Assembly (NCBI RefSeq): GCF_018343625.1
Contig: NZ_JAGYPG010000004.1
Location: 365,496-429,495 of the forward strand
DNA length: 64,000 nt
Reading direction: 5' to 3'
From: Lederbergia citri
GTDB taxonomy: Bacteria; Bacillota; Bacilli; Bacillales; Bacillaceae_C
In this document: positions 38,603 through 46,900 of the stretch, in pieces
Layout of the letters: each line of letters opens with the position of its first letter
Position numbering within the stretch: the stretch's first letter is position 1
Program-made: the position numbers and the translations under genes
The notes under the pieces: model-generated
What the model was told of the DNA's origin: nothing
The model's input: only the letters and a program-made list of their open reading frames with translations
Databases searched by the model: none

Positions 38603-39427
38603 ATGAAAAACTGGAATGTACGATTAAAATTTGGGCTCCTTATCCTTATAGTATTCTTAATATTGGGATTTATTGTTCCTTTTTTCTATAATGGAAACCC
38701 TACTGAATGGGGAACGTATCCCAATAATTTACAGCCTAGCTGGGAACATTGGTTTGGCACTACAAACTTAGGACAAGACACGTTTTGGCTGTTAGCAAAA
38801 GCGATTCAAAATTCTTTCTTCATAGGTATTTTTGTCGCGTTTTTTGCCACTTTAATTGGCGCGATATTAGGGCTTTGGGCTGGTTTTAAAGGTGGATTTA
38901 TTGACAGACTTATTACACTACTTACGGACTCTTTTATCGTAATCCCTGCACTACCAATCTTAATTTTACTTGGAAGTATGATGAAGGGAAAAGCTTCATT
39001 ATTATATATAGCAATTGTATTGATAATCTTTAATTGGCCTTGGCCTGCAAGACAGCTTCGTTCCATGGCGTTATCGTTAAGGGAAAATGACTTCATAAGT
39101 ACTTCAATCTTCTCGGGTCAAAGTGTCTTAAAAATCATAATGAAAGAAATATTTCCTTTTGTTGCTGGATGGTCGATAGCTAACTTTATTAACACCATAT
39201 TGGTTGCAATTAGTTCAGAGGCGGGGCTTGCTGTTATTGGAATGTCCAGTAATGAAAAAGCTACTTTGGGAACTATGATTTATTGGGCAAATCAACATCA
39301 AGCAATGCTGGCGGGTAGATGGTGGTGGATTGGTTCACCAGTTATTGCAACCACTTTGATATTTATCGCACTATTCCTGGTTATGACAGGGTATCAGCAA
39401 TATTCTGCATTAAGGAGAGGGAAGTAA
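38603..39427 (+). CDS. ABC transporter permease (DppC/OppC type)
   Basis: The 274-residue protein has an N-terminal anchor and five further membrane segments, with WEHWFGTTNLGQDTFWLLAKAI as the family block after the first helix. SGQSVLKIIMKEIFPFVA is the ATPase contact loop. It pairs with the preceding permease, 20 bases upstream. Confidence 0.92.
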   Translation: MKNWNVRLKFGLLILIVFLILGFIVPFFYNGNPTEWGTYPNNLQPSWEHWFGTTNLGQDTFWLLAKAIQNSFFIGIFVAFFATLIGAILGLWAGFKGGFIDRLITLLTDSFIVIPALPILILLGSMMKGKASLLYIAIVLIIFNWPWPARQLRSMALSLRENDFISTSIFSGQSVLKIIMKEIFPFVAGWSIANFINTILVAISSEAGLAVIGMSSNEKATLGTMIYWANQHQAMLAGRWWWIGSPVIATTLIFIALFLVMTGYQQYSALRRGK

Positions 39428-39428
39428 T

Positions 39429-40388
39429 ATGCTGAAATTAAATGATGTAAGTGCACAGTACAACATATTAACAGGATACGTGAAAGCTGTAGATAAGGTT
39501 GATTTTGAAGTCAAAAAAAATGAGATATTCGGTATAGCAGGTGAATCAGGTTGTGGGAAATCTACATTATTGAAGGTGATGTACGATCTAATCCAATATC
39601 CGTTGGAAATTTCAAATGGAAATGTAGAAATTCATTCCTCTGATAAATCTGGTACCCCAGTTATTTATAACAATGGAGAAATTCATAAAAGCTGGTGGAA
39701 GGTAATTTCCTATGTACCACAAGGGGCTATGCATGTCATGAATCCAGTTGCTAGGATAAAGAATCAATTTTTTGATGCAATCAGTAAATACCATGACATT
39801 ACTGACAAAAAGGTCCTCCAGCAAGAAATTCTAAATTACTTGAAAGAATTGGAATTACCTCCCGAAGTTTTGAAGGCATTTCCTCATCAATTAAGTGGTG
39901 GTATGAGGCAACGAATTCTTATTGCTCTTGCTACCTTTTTAAAGCCAGATATTGTTTTGGCGGATGAACCAACCACTGCGTTAGATGTTGTTGTTCAAAG
40001 AGGAATATTAACAATGTTAATGCAAGTACAAAAGAAGATGAAAAATTCAATTGTCATCGTTTCCCATGATATGGGGGTTCATTATCAAATTACAAACAGA
40101 ATGGGGATCATGTATGCAGGCCAAATGATTGAGGTAGCACCGACTGAAGAAATTTTCAATAATCCACGCCATCCATATACTAAAATGTTAATAAATGCCA
40201 TTCCTAAAATAGGAGATAACAGTTCAAGGGAAGGAATACCTGGTACACCACCTAGTTTAAAAAATCCTCCAGTTGGCTGTAGATTTGCTGCACGCTGTCC
40301 ACATGCTATGGATATTTGTCGTACTGTGGAGCCTGAAAGGGTTTATATGTCAGAAGAACATTATGCTAGCTGCCATTTGCTAAATTAA
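39429..40388 (+). CDS. ABC transporter ATPase (DppD/OppD type)
   Basis: The 319-residue protein has Walker A GESGCGKSTLL, signature LSGGMRQRI, Walker B IVLADEPTTALD and the peptide-transporter C-terminal extension with GCRFAARCPHAMDIC. It powers the Opp-type importer together with the next ATPase. The start follows the permease stop by one base, so translation is coupled. Confidence 0.94.
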   Translation: MLKLNDVSAQYNILTGYVKAVDKVDFEVKKNEIFGIAGESGCGKSTLLKVMYDLIQYPLEISNGNVEIHSSDKSGTPVIYNNGEIHKSWWKVISYVPQGAMHVMNPVARIKNQFFDAISKYHDITDKKVLQQEILNYLKELELPPEVLKAFPHQLSGGMRQRILIALATFLKPDIVLADEPTTALDVVVQRGILTMLMQVQKKMKNSIVIVSHDMGVHYQITNRMGIMYAGQMIEVAPTEEIFNNPRHPYTKMLINAIPKIGDNSSREGIPGTPPSLKNPPVGCRFAARCPHAMDICRTVEPERVYMSEEHYASCHLLN

Positions 40389-40412
40389 GTGGCGAGGAAA
40401 GGAAGGTTGCTC

Positions 40413-41459
40413 ATGGCTCAGAATATTTTGGAAATCAATGATCTCTCCCGTCAATTTAAGATTGGTGGAATGATCTTTGGAAAAAAGCTTACGGCTGTGG
40501 ATCAAGTATCCATTTCACTGGCTGGTGATAAACCACAGATTATGAGCATTGTCGGGGAATCTGGTTGTGGAAAAACAACGATGGCGAAAATGATTCTGCA
40601 ACTGCTAGAACCGACATCGGGTAATATCGTAATAGATGGTGTACCGTTATCTCATTATGCAAAACGAAAAAATCGAAAAGAATTTTATAAAATGGTGCAA
40701 CCAATTTTTCAAAATCCATTTACATCTTTTAGTTCAAGAAAAAGAGTAGACTCATATCTTTATGAAACAGCAATAAATTTAGATATTGCAAAAACAAGAA
40801 AAGAAGCTAAAGCTGTTGTTTCTGAAGTGCTAGCTTCTGTAGGTATTGAGATTGATCATGTCATTGGCAAATACCCAAACCAGTTCTCAGGAGGAGAATT
40901 GCAACGAATTTCTATTGCCAGAGCGTTGATTCCAAAGCCAAAATTAATTGTTGCAGATGAACCCGTCGCGATGATAGACGCGTCTTTACGGATGAATATC
41001 GTCAATTTGTTTAAAAAACTAAAGGATGAATACAATGTTAATTTTATTTATATCACTCATGATTTATCAACAGCCTACTATGTGAGTGACTATATTGCTA
41101 CCATGTATCGAGGTAATTTAATTGAATTTGGTTATGCCAAGAAGGTATTAAATGAACCAGCTCATCCTTACACGGAACTACTATTGGATTCGATTCCACG
41201 CGTAGGGAGAAAATGGGACCAAGATGTCGCACCACCCGTCATGGAGAGTAAAGAATATGAGATGGAAGGATGTAAATTTGCTGGTAGATGTATATACGCA
41301 AAAGAAATCTGTCATACAACAAAACCTGATATGATCCACCTTAATCAACAACATAAAGTTTTATGTTTTAAACATAATGATTATAAACCTGAAAATCATA
41401 TAAGAGTATATGAAAAATTAGATAGATCGAGTTCTGATGAATTTAAAATAACTATGTAA
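40413..41459 (+). CDS. ABC transporter ATPase (DppF/OppF type)
   Basis: The 348-residue protein has GESGCGKTTMA, FSGGELQRI and VADEPVAMIDASLR, and ends with the cysteine motif GCKFAGRCIYAKEIC. I chose ATG 40413 with the AAAGGAAGG ribosome site over the frame start at 40389. It completes the five-gene Opp-type importer, which ends here before the GH172 gene. Confidence 0.92.
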   Translation: MAQNILEINDLSRQFKIGGMIFGKKLTAVDQVSISLAGDKPQIMSIVGESGCGKTTMAKMILQLLEPTSGNIVIDGVPLSHYAKRKNRKEFYKMVQPIFQNPFTSFSSRKRVDSYLYETAINLDIAKTRKEAKAVVSEVLASVGIEIDHVIGKYPNQFSGGELQRISIARALIPKPKLIVADEPVAMIDASLRMNIVNLFKKLKDEYNVNFIYITHDLSTAYYVSDYIATMYRGNLIEFGYAKKVLNEPAHPYTELLLDSIPRVGRKWDQDVAPPVMESKEYEMEGCKFAGRCIYAKEICHTTKPDMIHLNQQHKVLCFKHNDYKPENHIRVYEKLDRSSSDEFKITM

Positions 41460-41581
41460 AAACAAGGAAGTAAGTAATCAAGTTACGAAAAAAGGAGAGA
41501 TACATCTATAAATCTACTAACCTCTTTTGTTAATAAATATATTAGAAAATTAATATTTAAGATGAATTTAGGAGGAGAAAT

Positions 41582-42703
41582 ATGTTAGGGCCATTAGGTA
41601 ATATTTTTCAATTAAAAGACAACATCAAAACAAAAAGAATATCTAGTTACGATAAGACTGGTGGAAATGCAGATAAAATTGTCATTCCTGCAGGTGAAAC
41701 AACTGAAATTGCAAGAATTGATGGAGCTGGAATCATCAAACATATATGGATTACGATTTCAACGCAAGATCCTTTCATTAGGCGAAATGCCATTATTAGA
41801 ATGTATTGGGATCATGAAGAGAATCCTAGCGTCGAAGCTCCTATTGGTGATTTTTTCGGGCAAGGATGGGGGGAAGAGTATAATTTTATCTCGCTTCCAC
41901 TTGCAGCAGCGCCAGCGGGAGGACGGGCCTTAAATTCTTATTTTCCAATGCCATTTGGTGATGGAGCTGTAATCACTATTGAAAATGAATCGGAATGCGA
42001 TATTGATAGTTTCTATTATTATATCGATTATGAAGTTCATCCTTCAATCCCAAAATCTGCAGGTAGATTTCATGCTTGGTGGAATCGAGAAATCACCGAA
42101 GTTCATCCAGAAGAAGGTGAAACAGAATGGGGAGTGATTGCTCAGCAAGCAAACAATCCAACTGATCAACATAACTATCTCTTTGCAGATATTGAAGGTA
42201 AAGGCCAATTCGTAGGAATCAATTATTACGTAGATAGCCCTGGCCCGATGTGGTATGGAGAAGGAGATGACATGTGGATGATTGATGGGGAATCTTGGCC
42301 AGGCTCACTCCATGGTACAGGAACAGAAGACTTTTTTAACAGCTCTTGGTGTCCAAATGAACTTTATTTGCATCCTTATTTCGGGTATGCAAGAATACCA
42401 GAAAAATATGGATGGATGGGAAGAACGCATTGCTATCGCTTCTTTTTTGAGGATCCAATTTATTTTGATAAATCCTTACGAGCTAGTATCGAGCATGGTC
42501 ACGATAATAATTTAACACTTGATATATGTACAGTTTCTTATTGGTATCAAACAGAACCACATAAAATATTTCCCAACATTCCTAGTAAAGCTCTTCGTAT
42601 AAATATGCCCGAAATAACTGTGCGAGATGTTCACAAATGGAGACATGAATGGAGAAAAGCATTAGGAAATGGGAAAAAGCTTTGGGGGAATGAAAGCATA
42701 TAG
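41582..42703 (+). CDS. GH172 family (DUF2961) glycoside hydrolase 3
   Basis: The 373-residue protein resembles GH172 copy 1 (RISSYDKTGGN, IKHIWIT, RMYWDHEENPSVEAPIGDFFG). The expected catalytic pair is E227 in WYGEGDDM and E249 in GTGTEDFF. It has a C-terminal extension of about 25 residues rich in W and R. It has a strong AGGAGGAG ribosome site and follows the importer by 122 bases, probably in the same transcript. It should act on what that importer brings in. Confidence 0.88.
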   Translation: MLGPLGNIFQLKDNIKTKRISSYDKTGGNADKIVIPAGETTEIARIDGAGIIKHIWITISTQDPFIRRNAIIRMYWDHEENPSVEAPIGDFFGQGWGEEYNFISLPLAAAPAGGRALNSYFPMPFGDGAVITIENESECDIDSFYYYIDYEVHPSIPKSAGRFHAWWNREITEVHPEEGETEWGVIAQQANNPTDQHNYLFADIEGKGQFVGINYYVDSPGPMWYGEGDDMWMIDGESWPGSLHGTGTEDFFNSSWCPNELYLHPYFGYARIPEKYGWMGRTHCYRFFFEDPIYFDKSLRASIEHGHDNNLTLDICTVSYWYQTEPHKIFPNIPSKALRINMPEITVRDVHKWRHEWRKALGNGKKLWGNESI

Positions 42704-42897
42704 GTATACGAAAAGTTCGTAATCATTTGAAACTAATATAACCGAGGTCTATTGATAATAGTAGAAGAAAAAAAATTTTAAAAAACAATGTGCTCTTTAA
42801 CTTCACATGTTCCATGACTTAATAGGTACTGAATATGAAGAAACGAGAATATTGAATCAGTATTGCCAAGGTTGTTGTAACTGGAGTGGGAAAAAAT

Positions 42898-42938
42898 AGA
42901 GGCGTCTTTACTAGTAAGGAACACCCTCTTTTTTTTTT
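42898..42938 (+). terminator. Probable terminator of the Opp/GH172 operon
   Basis: An imperfect stem (AGAGG with CCTCT, extended by GT and TT pairs) is followed by nine T. It lies 195 bases after the GH172 stop. Confidence 0.55.
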
Positions 42939-42963
42939 ACAAAAAAAGGAGTACACGGTGACC

Positions 42964-43042
42964 TTGGCTTGTTTCGGTATCAAACCGAACTCCAAGCTAC
43001 TTTACCAAACTTCCAAGTAAGGATGAATTGGAAATAATATAA
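42964..43042 (+). pseudogene. Decayed 3' end of a fourth GH172 gene
   Basis: This 79-base stretch aligns base by base with the last 79 bases of the GH172 copy at 30336-31412. GGTATCAAACCGAAC matches GGTATCAGACAGAAC, and AAGGATGAATTGGAAAT is shared exactly, ending in the equivalent TAA. One base is missing near the middle, so the frame (WYQTE, then LPSKDELEII) is broken. Nothing upstream of it resembles the rest of the gene. It marks a deletion or recombination between GH172 genes. Confidence 0.8.
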
Positions 43043-43115
43043 ACGAAAAACACGTGCTCTAAATATAGGGTACGTGTTGTTTGCTAAAATTTTGAAAGAA
43101 TGGAGCGTGAAAAAA

Positions 43116-43895
43116 TTGAACATATTAGATAAATTTAATCTGAATGATCATGTTTCAGTTGTGACTGGGGCCGCAAGGGGATTGGGTAAGGCTATGGCTG
43201 AAGCGTTAGTTCAAGCAGGTTCAAATCTTGTGATTGCGGATATAGATTACGAGGAAGCTACAAAAACTGCTAAGAAGTTAATGAAAGAATCGGGTAAAGA
43301 AGTTTTGGTGGTCGGAACCGATGTAACGAAAGAAGATAGCGTTAATAATATGGTCGATAATGTAGTCGGACATTTTGGGAAAATTGATGTTTTAATAAAT
43401 AATGCTGGGATCGTCATTAATGAAAAAGCGGAAGAGATGTCAATTGAAAATTGGTATAAAGTAATCGATATTAATCTTAATGGTGTTTTTATCGTTTCAA
43501 AAGCTATAGGAAAGGTGATGATCAGGCAAAAAGGAGGTTCAATCATCAATGTTTCCTCAATGTCAGGAATCATTGTGAATACCCCGCAATGTCAATCATC
43601 ATATAATGCTTCAAAAGCAGGTGTCATTATGTTGACGAAAAGTCTGGCGATGGAGTGGGCAAAACACAATGTTAGGGTTAACGCGATAGCCCCAGGATAT
43701 ATGAAAACGGAACTAACGAAAAAGTTTTTTGAAAACAGTGGTGAGATGGTGGATATGTGGATGAATAGTACTCCAATGGGTAGACCGGGACTTCCTGAGG
43801 AATTGGGAGGGATTGCCCTATATTTGGCATCGGATGCTTCTTCTTTTGCGACAGGATCAGTATTTACCATTGATGGTGGTTATACTGCATTATGA
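43116..43895 (+). CDS. Short-chain dehydrogenase/reductase
   Basis: The 259-residue protein has the NAD(P)-binding TGAARGLG, NNAG, active-site serine in VSSMSG and the catalytic YNASK. Its best-known relatives include gluconate 5-dehydrogenase and sugar-alcohol dehydrogenases. The start is TTG at 43116 (MNILDKFNLNDHVS), placed by a GGAG ribosome site; the longer frame from 43074 lacks one. Just upstream is an inverted repeat (ACACGT with ACGTGT, 43050-43077). It probably oxidises or reduces a sugar of the locus, but the substrate is open. Confidence 0.85.
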   Translation: MNILDKFNLNDHVSVVTGAARGLGKAMAEALVQAGSNLVIADIDYEEATKTAKKLMKESGKEVLVVGTDVTKEDSVNNMVDNVVGHFGKIDVLINNAGIVINEKAEEMSIENWYKVIDINLNGVFIVSKAIGKVMIRQKGGSIINVSSMSGIIVNTPQCQSSYNASKAGVIMLTKSLAMEWAKHNVRVNAIAPGYMKTELTKKFFENSGEMVDMWMNSTPMGRPGLPEELGGIALYLASDASSFATGSVFTIDGGYTAL

Positions 43896-43929
43896 TTGAA
43901 ACGAAGTTAGAGAAGGCAGAATACCTTCT

Positions 43930-44280
43930 CTACTTCCATTTATACAAAACCCACAACAACACCAGCATTACAATATCCAATCTAGCATTAAAGGCAAATT
44001 GCATGAATCCTGTATTTAATGAAGGAACTTTTGTTAATAAAATCGCTGCAATCATTATTCCTATCAGTGGAATGACTGCCTGGTGAACCATCTTATTTGC
44101 TAAAATGAGGATTCCACAAACAATTTCAATGAAGGCAACGGCGTACATTAAAAATAGTGGAAAAGGGAGTCCTAGATTAATAAATACGTTGCCGAGATCT
44201 TCGTTTACGAGTTTCATTAAACCGGATATGATGAACACATAGGCTATTACATAACGAATCAACTTGTGAGATATATTCAA
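43930..44280 (-). CDS. DoxX family membrane protein
   Basis: The 116-residue protein has four membrane helices (YVIAYVFIISGLMKL, FLMYAVAFIEIVCGILIL, a third and a fourth) in the DoxX pattern. DoxX-like proteins are linked to quinone or thiol redox in a few organisms, but most have no proven role. It is convergent with the dehydrogenase and divergent from the second DoxX gene. The two DoxX genes share the 285-base space with the Fnr/Rex-like sites. Confidence 0.8.
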   Translation of the reverse strand: MNISHKLIRYVIAYVFIISGLMKLVNEDLGNVFINLGLPFPLFLMYAVAFIEIVCGILILANKMVHQAVIPLIGIMIAAILLTKVPSLNTGFMQFAFNARLDIVMLVLLWVLYKWK

Positions 44281-44447
44281 TTTTTCCGCTCCTTTAGACG
44301 CAATATCCTTACATTAAAACTGTATGCTAGAGTAGGGACAAACCTGACTAAATAAGGAAGTTTTTCTATTGTGGCAAATTCGTGACAATGCATAAAAAGG
44401 GATTGCTAAAATATAGAAACCATTGTATATTAAAAGTGTAAAGAAAA

Positions 44448-44463
44448 TGTGAAATAATTCACA
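44448..44463. promoter_or_regulatory. Fnr/Rex-like palindrome 1 (TGTGA-N6-TCACA)
   Basis: The 16 bases read TGTGAAATAATTCACA, a match to the Fnr/CRP form TGTGA-N6-TCACA and close to the Rex form TTGTGA-N6-TCACAA. It lies about 100 bases upstream of the broken DoxX gene. Confidence 0.6.
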
Positions 44464-44517
44464 AAGAGAAACAACAAAATCAGCTGATCAAAGAACTAAT
44501 ATTTTTTTAATAAAACA

Positions 44518-44533
44518 TGTGAAGAATTTCACA
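44518..44533. promoter_or_regulatory. Fnr/Rex-like palindrome 2 (TGTGA-N6-TCACA)
   Basis: The 16 bases read TGTGAAGAATTTCACA and lie about 30 bases before the DoxX start. Having two such sites suggests oxygen- or NADH-responsive control of the DoxX gene. Confidence 0.6.
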
Positions 44534-44565
44534 AACACTTTCAAAAAACTCAAGGAGTGAGAAAA

Positions 44566-45072
44566 ATGAAAAGATGGTATGAAAATCGTTTCGTCGCAAT
44601 TATTTGGGCAGTAGCAAGAATATGGCTAGGGTTGCAATGGTTAGAAGCTGGATGGCATAAGTTAGGAGCTTTTGATGCAGGAGGATTCCTGCAAGGAGCA
44701 ATTGCAAAAGCAGGTGGAGAATTTCCAGCAGTACAAGGATGGTAGGCAGACTTTTTACAAAATGTAGCAATGCCTAACGTGAAAATCATTAACTTCATCA
44801 TCCCATGGGGTGAAATTCTAGTAGGCTTAGGACTTATCGTCGGTGCACTAACATTACCTGCATTAATCGCTGGAGCGTTCATGAACTTGAACTTCCTGCT
44901 TGCTGGAACTGTAAGCACTAATCCAATTTTACTAGCATTAGCTGTCATTCTACTCTTCGTCATCAAAGGAACACAGTATTATGGAATTGACCACTTCCTT
45001 ACAAAAGAAAAGATTAACAAATTTAAAGACACAAACTTCTTTAAAAAAATACGAGGCGCAGCAGCACATTGA
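44566..45072 (+). pseudogene. DoxX family gene interrupted by an in-frame stop
   Basis: The frame from ATG 44566 (after AAGGAG) encodes the start of a DoxX protein (WYENRFVAIIWAVARIWLG) and meets TAG at 44743. It then continues in the same frame to 45072 with the remaining helices (IIPWGEILVGLGLIVGALTLP, LLALAVILLFVIKG). The stop sits in GGW-stop-ADFLQ, where relatives have an aromatic residue, so one base change from TAT or TAC explains it. There is no frameshift and the rest looks undamaged. It may be a recent mutation or, less likely, a readthrough or sequencing error. Confidence 0.8.
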
Positions 45073-45081
45073 GTAAGATAA

Positions 45082-45118
45082 AAAACAGGAGGGCATAAAA
45101 AACGCCCTCCTGTTTTTT
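45082..45118 (+). terminator. Strong terminator after the DoxX pseudogene
   Basis: AAAACAGGAGGGC and GCCCTCCTGTTTT form a perfect 13-base stem with a 9-base loop, ending in six T. Confidence 0.92.
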
Positions 45119-45177
45119 GGTTAAATGTTATGATGGAAGCAAAGATTGAATAAACTTCCAAGTAAAGGATGTTGTCC

Positions 45178-45795
45178 ATGAACTATCAATGGCTGGACTG
45201 GGCTCAGAGAATACAAGCATTGTCTCAAGCAGGCTTAGAATTTTCAAAAGATATATATGATATAGAACGTTTTGAAGAATTAAGGAATATAAGTGCAGAG
45301 ATAATGGCAGTACATACTAATTTAGAGATGGATAAAATTAAGGATTTATTTACGAATGAAACAGGATATCAGACGCCGAAGGTTGACATCCGTGGGGCAG
45401 TTTTCAATGATAACAGAATTCTTATGGTCAGGGAGAATTTTGATGACAGATGGTCATTGCCAGGTGGATTTTGTGATATCGGTCTCTCTCCTTCCGAAAA
45501 TATCATAAAAGAGATCAAGGAAGAATCTGGTTTTGACGTCCGTGTTGTTAGGCTGCTTGCATTGTTGGATGCTAATTACCATCCACATCCTCCTCAACCA
45601 TATCATTATTATAAAATTTTTATCCAATGTGAAATTATTGGTGGGGAAGCAAACTGTGGAATGGAAACAAATGATGTTCAATTTTTTTACGAAGACCACT
45701 TACCACCACTTTCATTAAATAGAAATACTGAATCACAGATTAAAATGCTGTTTGAATTTTTAAGAGATCCTCATAAACAAATTATATTAGATTAA
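45178..45795 (+). CDS. Nudix hydrolase with N-terminal YjhB-like domain
   Basis: The 205-residue protein has a helical N-terminal domain (YQWLDWAQRIQALSQAG, residues 1-60) and a Nudix domain with the box GGFCDIGLSPSENIIKEIKEESG. This is the ADP-ribose/NDP-sugar pyrophosphatase-like group with the extra N-terminal domain. It cleaves a nucleoside diphosphate linked to another group. The ATG at 45178 is preferred over 45169 for its spacing from AAAGGAT. The next gene overlaps its last base, so the two are probably co-transcribed. Confidence 0.87.
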   Translation: MNYQWLDWAQRIQALSQAGLEFSKDIYDIERFEELRNISAEIMAVHTNLEMDKIKDLFTNETGYQTPKVDIRGAVFNDNRILMVRENFDDRWSLPGGFCDIGLSPSENIIKEIKEESGFDVRVVRLLALLDANYHPHPPQPYHYYKIFIQCEIIGGEANCGMETNDVQFFYEDHLPPLSLNRNTESQIKMLFEFLRDPHKQIILD

Positions 45796-45815
45796 TGAGT
45801 AAAGGAGAGGGACGA

Positions 45816-46625
45816 ATGAAAGTTCAATTACTTGGTACGTCTGCTGCTGAAGGGTATCCAGCGATTTTTTGTAAATGTGATGCTTGTATGAGAGCGAGGA
45901 AACTGGGCGGGAAAAATATTCGAACTAGGACCTCTGCTATTATTGATGATGAACTGAAGATTGATTTTCCACCAGATACTCTCCACCATGTACTTACATA
46001 CAACCTAGATCTCGGAAGCATTCAAAATCTTCTTTTTACCCATTCACACCATGATCATTTTTACCCCGAAGATATTACAATGAGAGCACCTGTCTTTGCA
46101 CACGACATTGATTATCCGTTAAATATTTATGGAAATGATATTGTCATTTATAAATGTAAAGAGGTTTTCCAGTTTTCAAGAGAAGCATTTAAATTGCGCC
46201 GAATTGCCCCATTTATAACTTACACTATCGGATCTTTCCAAGTGACGCCACTCCTTGCCGATCATGATAAAAATGAGACATGCTTTATTTTTTATATTGA
46301 AAAAGGAAATAGGAGCATGTTGTATGGCCATGACACGGGATGGTTTCCACCGCAAACTTGGGCATGGTTAGAACATAAGAAATTGGATTTTGTTTTATTA
46401 GATTGTACGCACGGATTGATTCCAGAAAAAAGAAACCACCTTAATATTGAAGGAGTAAAAGAAATCAAGGAGATTTTTATGGCGAACGGAATTATAGATG
46501 AATCGTCAAAAGTGATTGCCACCCATTTTTCACATAATACAAAACTATCACATTCCGAATTAAAAAGTCTTTTGAATCCATTCGGGATTGAAGTAGCTTA
46601 TGATGGGATGATAGTAAATGTGTAA
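45816..46625 (+). CDS. Metallo-beta-lactamase-fold hydrolase (PhnP-like)
   Basis: The 269-residue protein begins with LLGTSAAEGYPA and two cysteines (CKCDAC), as in PhnP-type phosphodiesterases, and has the metal-binding THSHHDHF motif, a GHDTG aspartate and ATHFSH. It should hydrolyse a cyclic or phosphodiester substrate using two metal ions. The start is ATG at 45816 after AAAGGAGAGG; the frame start at 45795 lies inside the ribosome site region. It may act with the Nudix enzyme upstream. Confidence 0.85.
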   Translation: MKVQLLGTSAAEGYPAIFCKCDACMRARKLGGKNIRTRTSAIIDDELKIDFPPDTLHHVLTYNLDLGSIQNLLFTHSHHDHFYPEDITMRAPVFAHDIDYPLNIYGNDIVIYKCKEVFQFSREAFKLRRIAPFITYTIGSFQVTPLLADHDKNETCFIFYIEKGNRSMLYGHDTGWFPPQTWAWLEHKKLDFVLLDCTHGLIPEKRNHLNIEGVKEIKEIFMANGIIDESSKVIATHFSHNTKLSHSELKSLLNPFGIEVAYDGMIVNV

Positions 46626-46628
46626 TAA

Positions 46629-46663
46629 ATATTGGGAGGATAGATTAGCCTTCCTCCCAATAT
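46629..46663. terminator. Bidirectional terminator between the hydrolase and yfhD
   Basis: ATATTGGGAGGA and TCCTCCCAATAT form a perfect 12-base stem with an 11-base loop between two convergent genes. The right side is T-rich. Confidence 0.85.
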
Positions 46664-46667
46664 GCCT

Positions 46668-46853
46668 TTATTTTCGTTTTTGTTTTGCCCTTTGATCAGC
46701 TGCTTTTGATCTTTCCAATGCAACCTTATCATCGTGGTCTGCTAGTTCTTCGGAAAACTCTACGTCCAATCCATCCGATTTCATGTTTTGCGGTACTTGA
46801 GGAAGCTTTTGTTTGTTCTTATCGCGAGCACTGCGTCGATCGTCACGTCCCAT
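46668..46853 (-). CDS. yfhD: YfhD family small protein
   Basis: The 61-residue, highly charged protein (MGRDDRRSARDKNKQKL, then KSDGLDVEFSEELAD) matches the YfhD family found in Bacillaceae. Its role is unknown. An AAGGAGG ribosome site precedes it. In B. subtilis yfhD also stands next to yfhE and recX, so it marks the left end of the conserved core. Confidence 0.88.
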   Translation of the reverse strand: MGRDDRRSARDKNKQKLPQVPQNMKSDGLDVEFSEELADHDDKVALERSKAADQRAKQKRK

Positions 46854-46900
46854 GTTAATGTCCTCCTTGATTATGTATTATTGAAAATGCTTTGCCAGTA

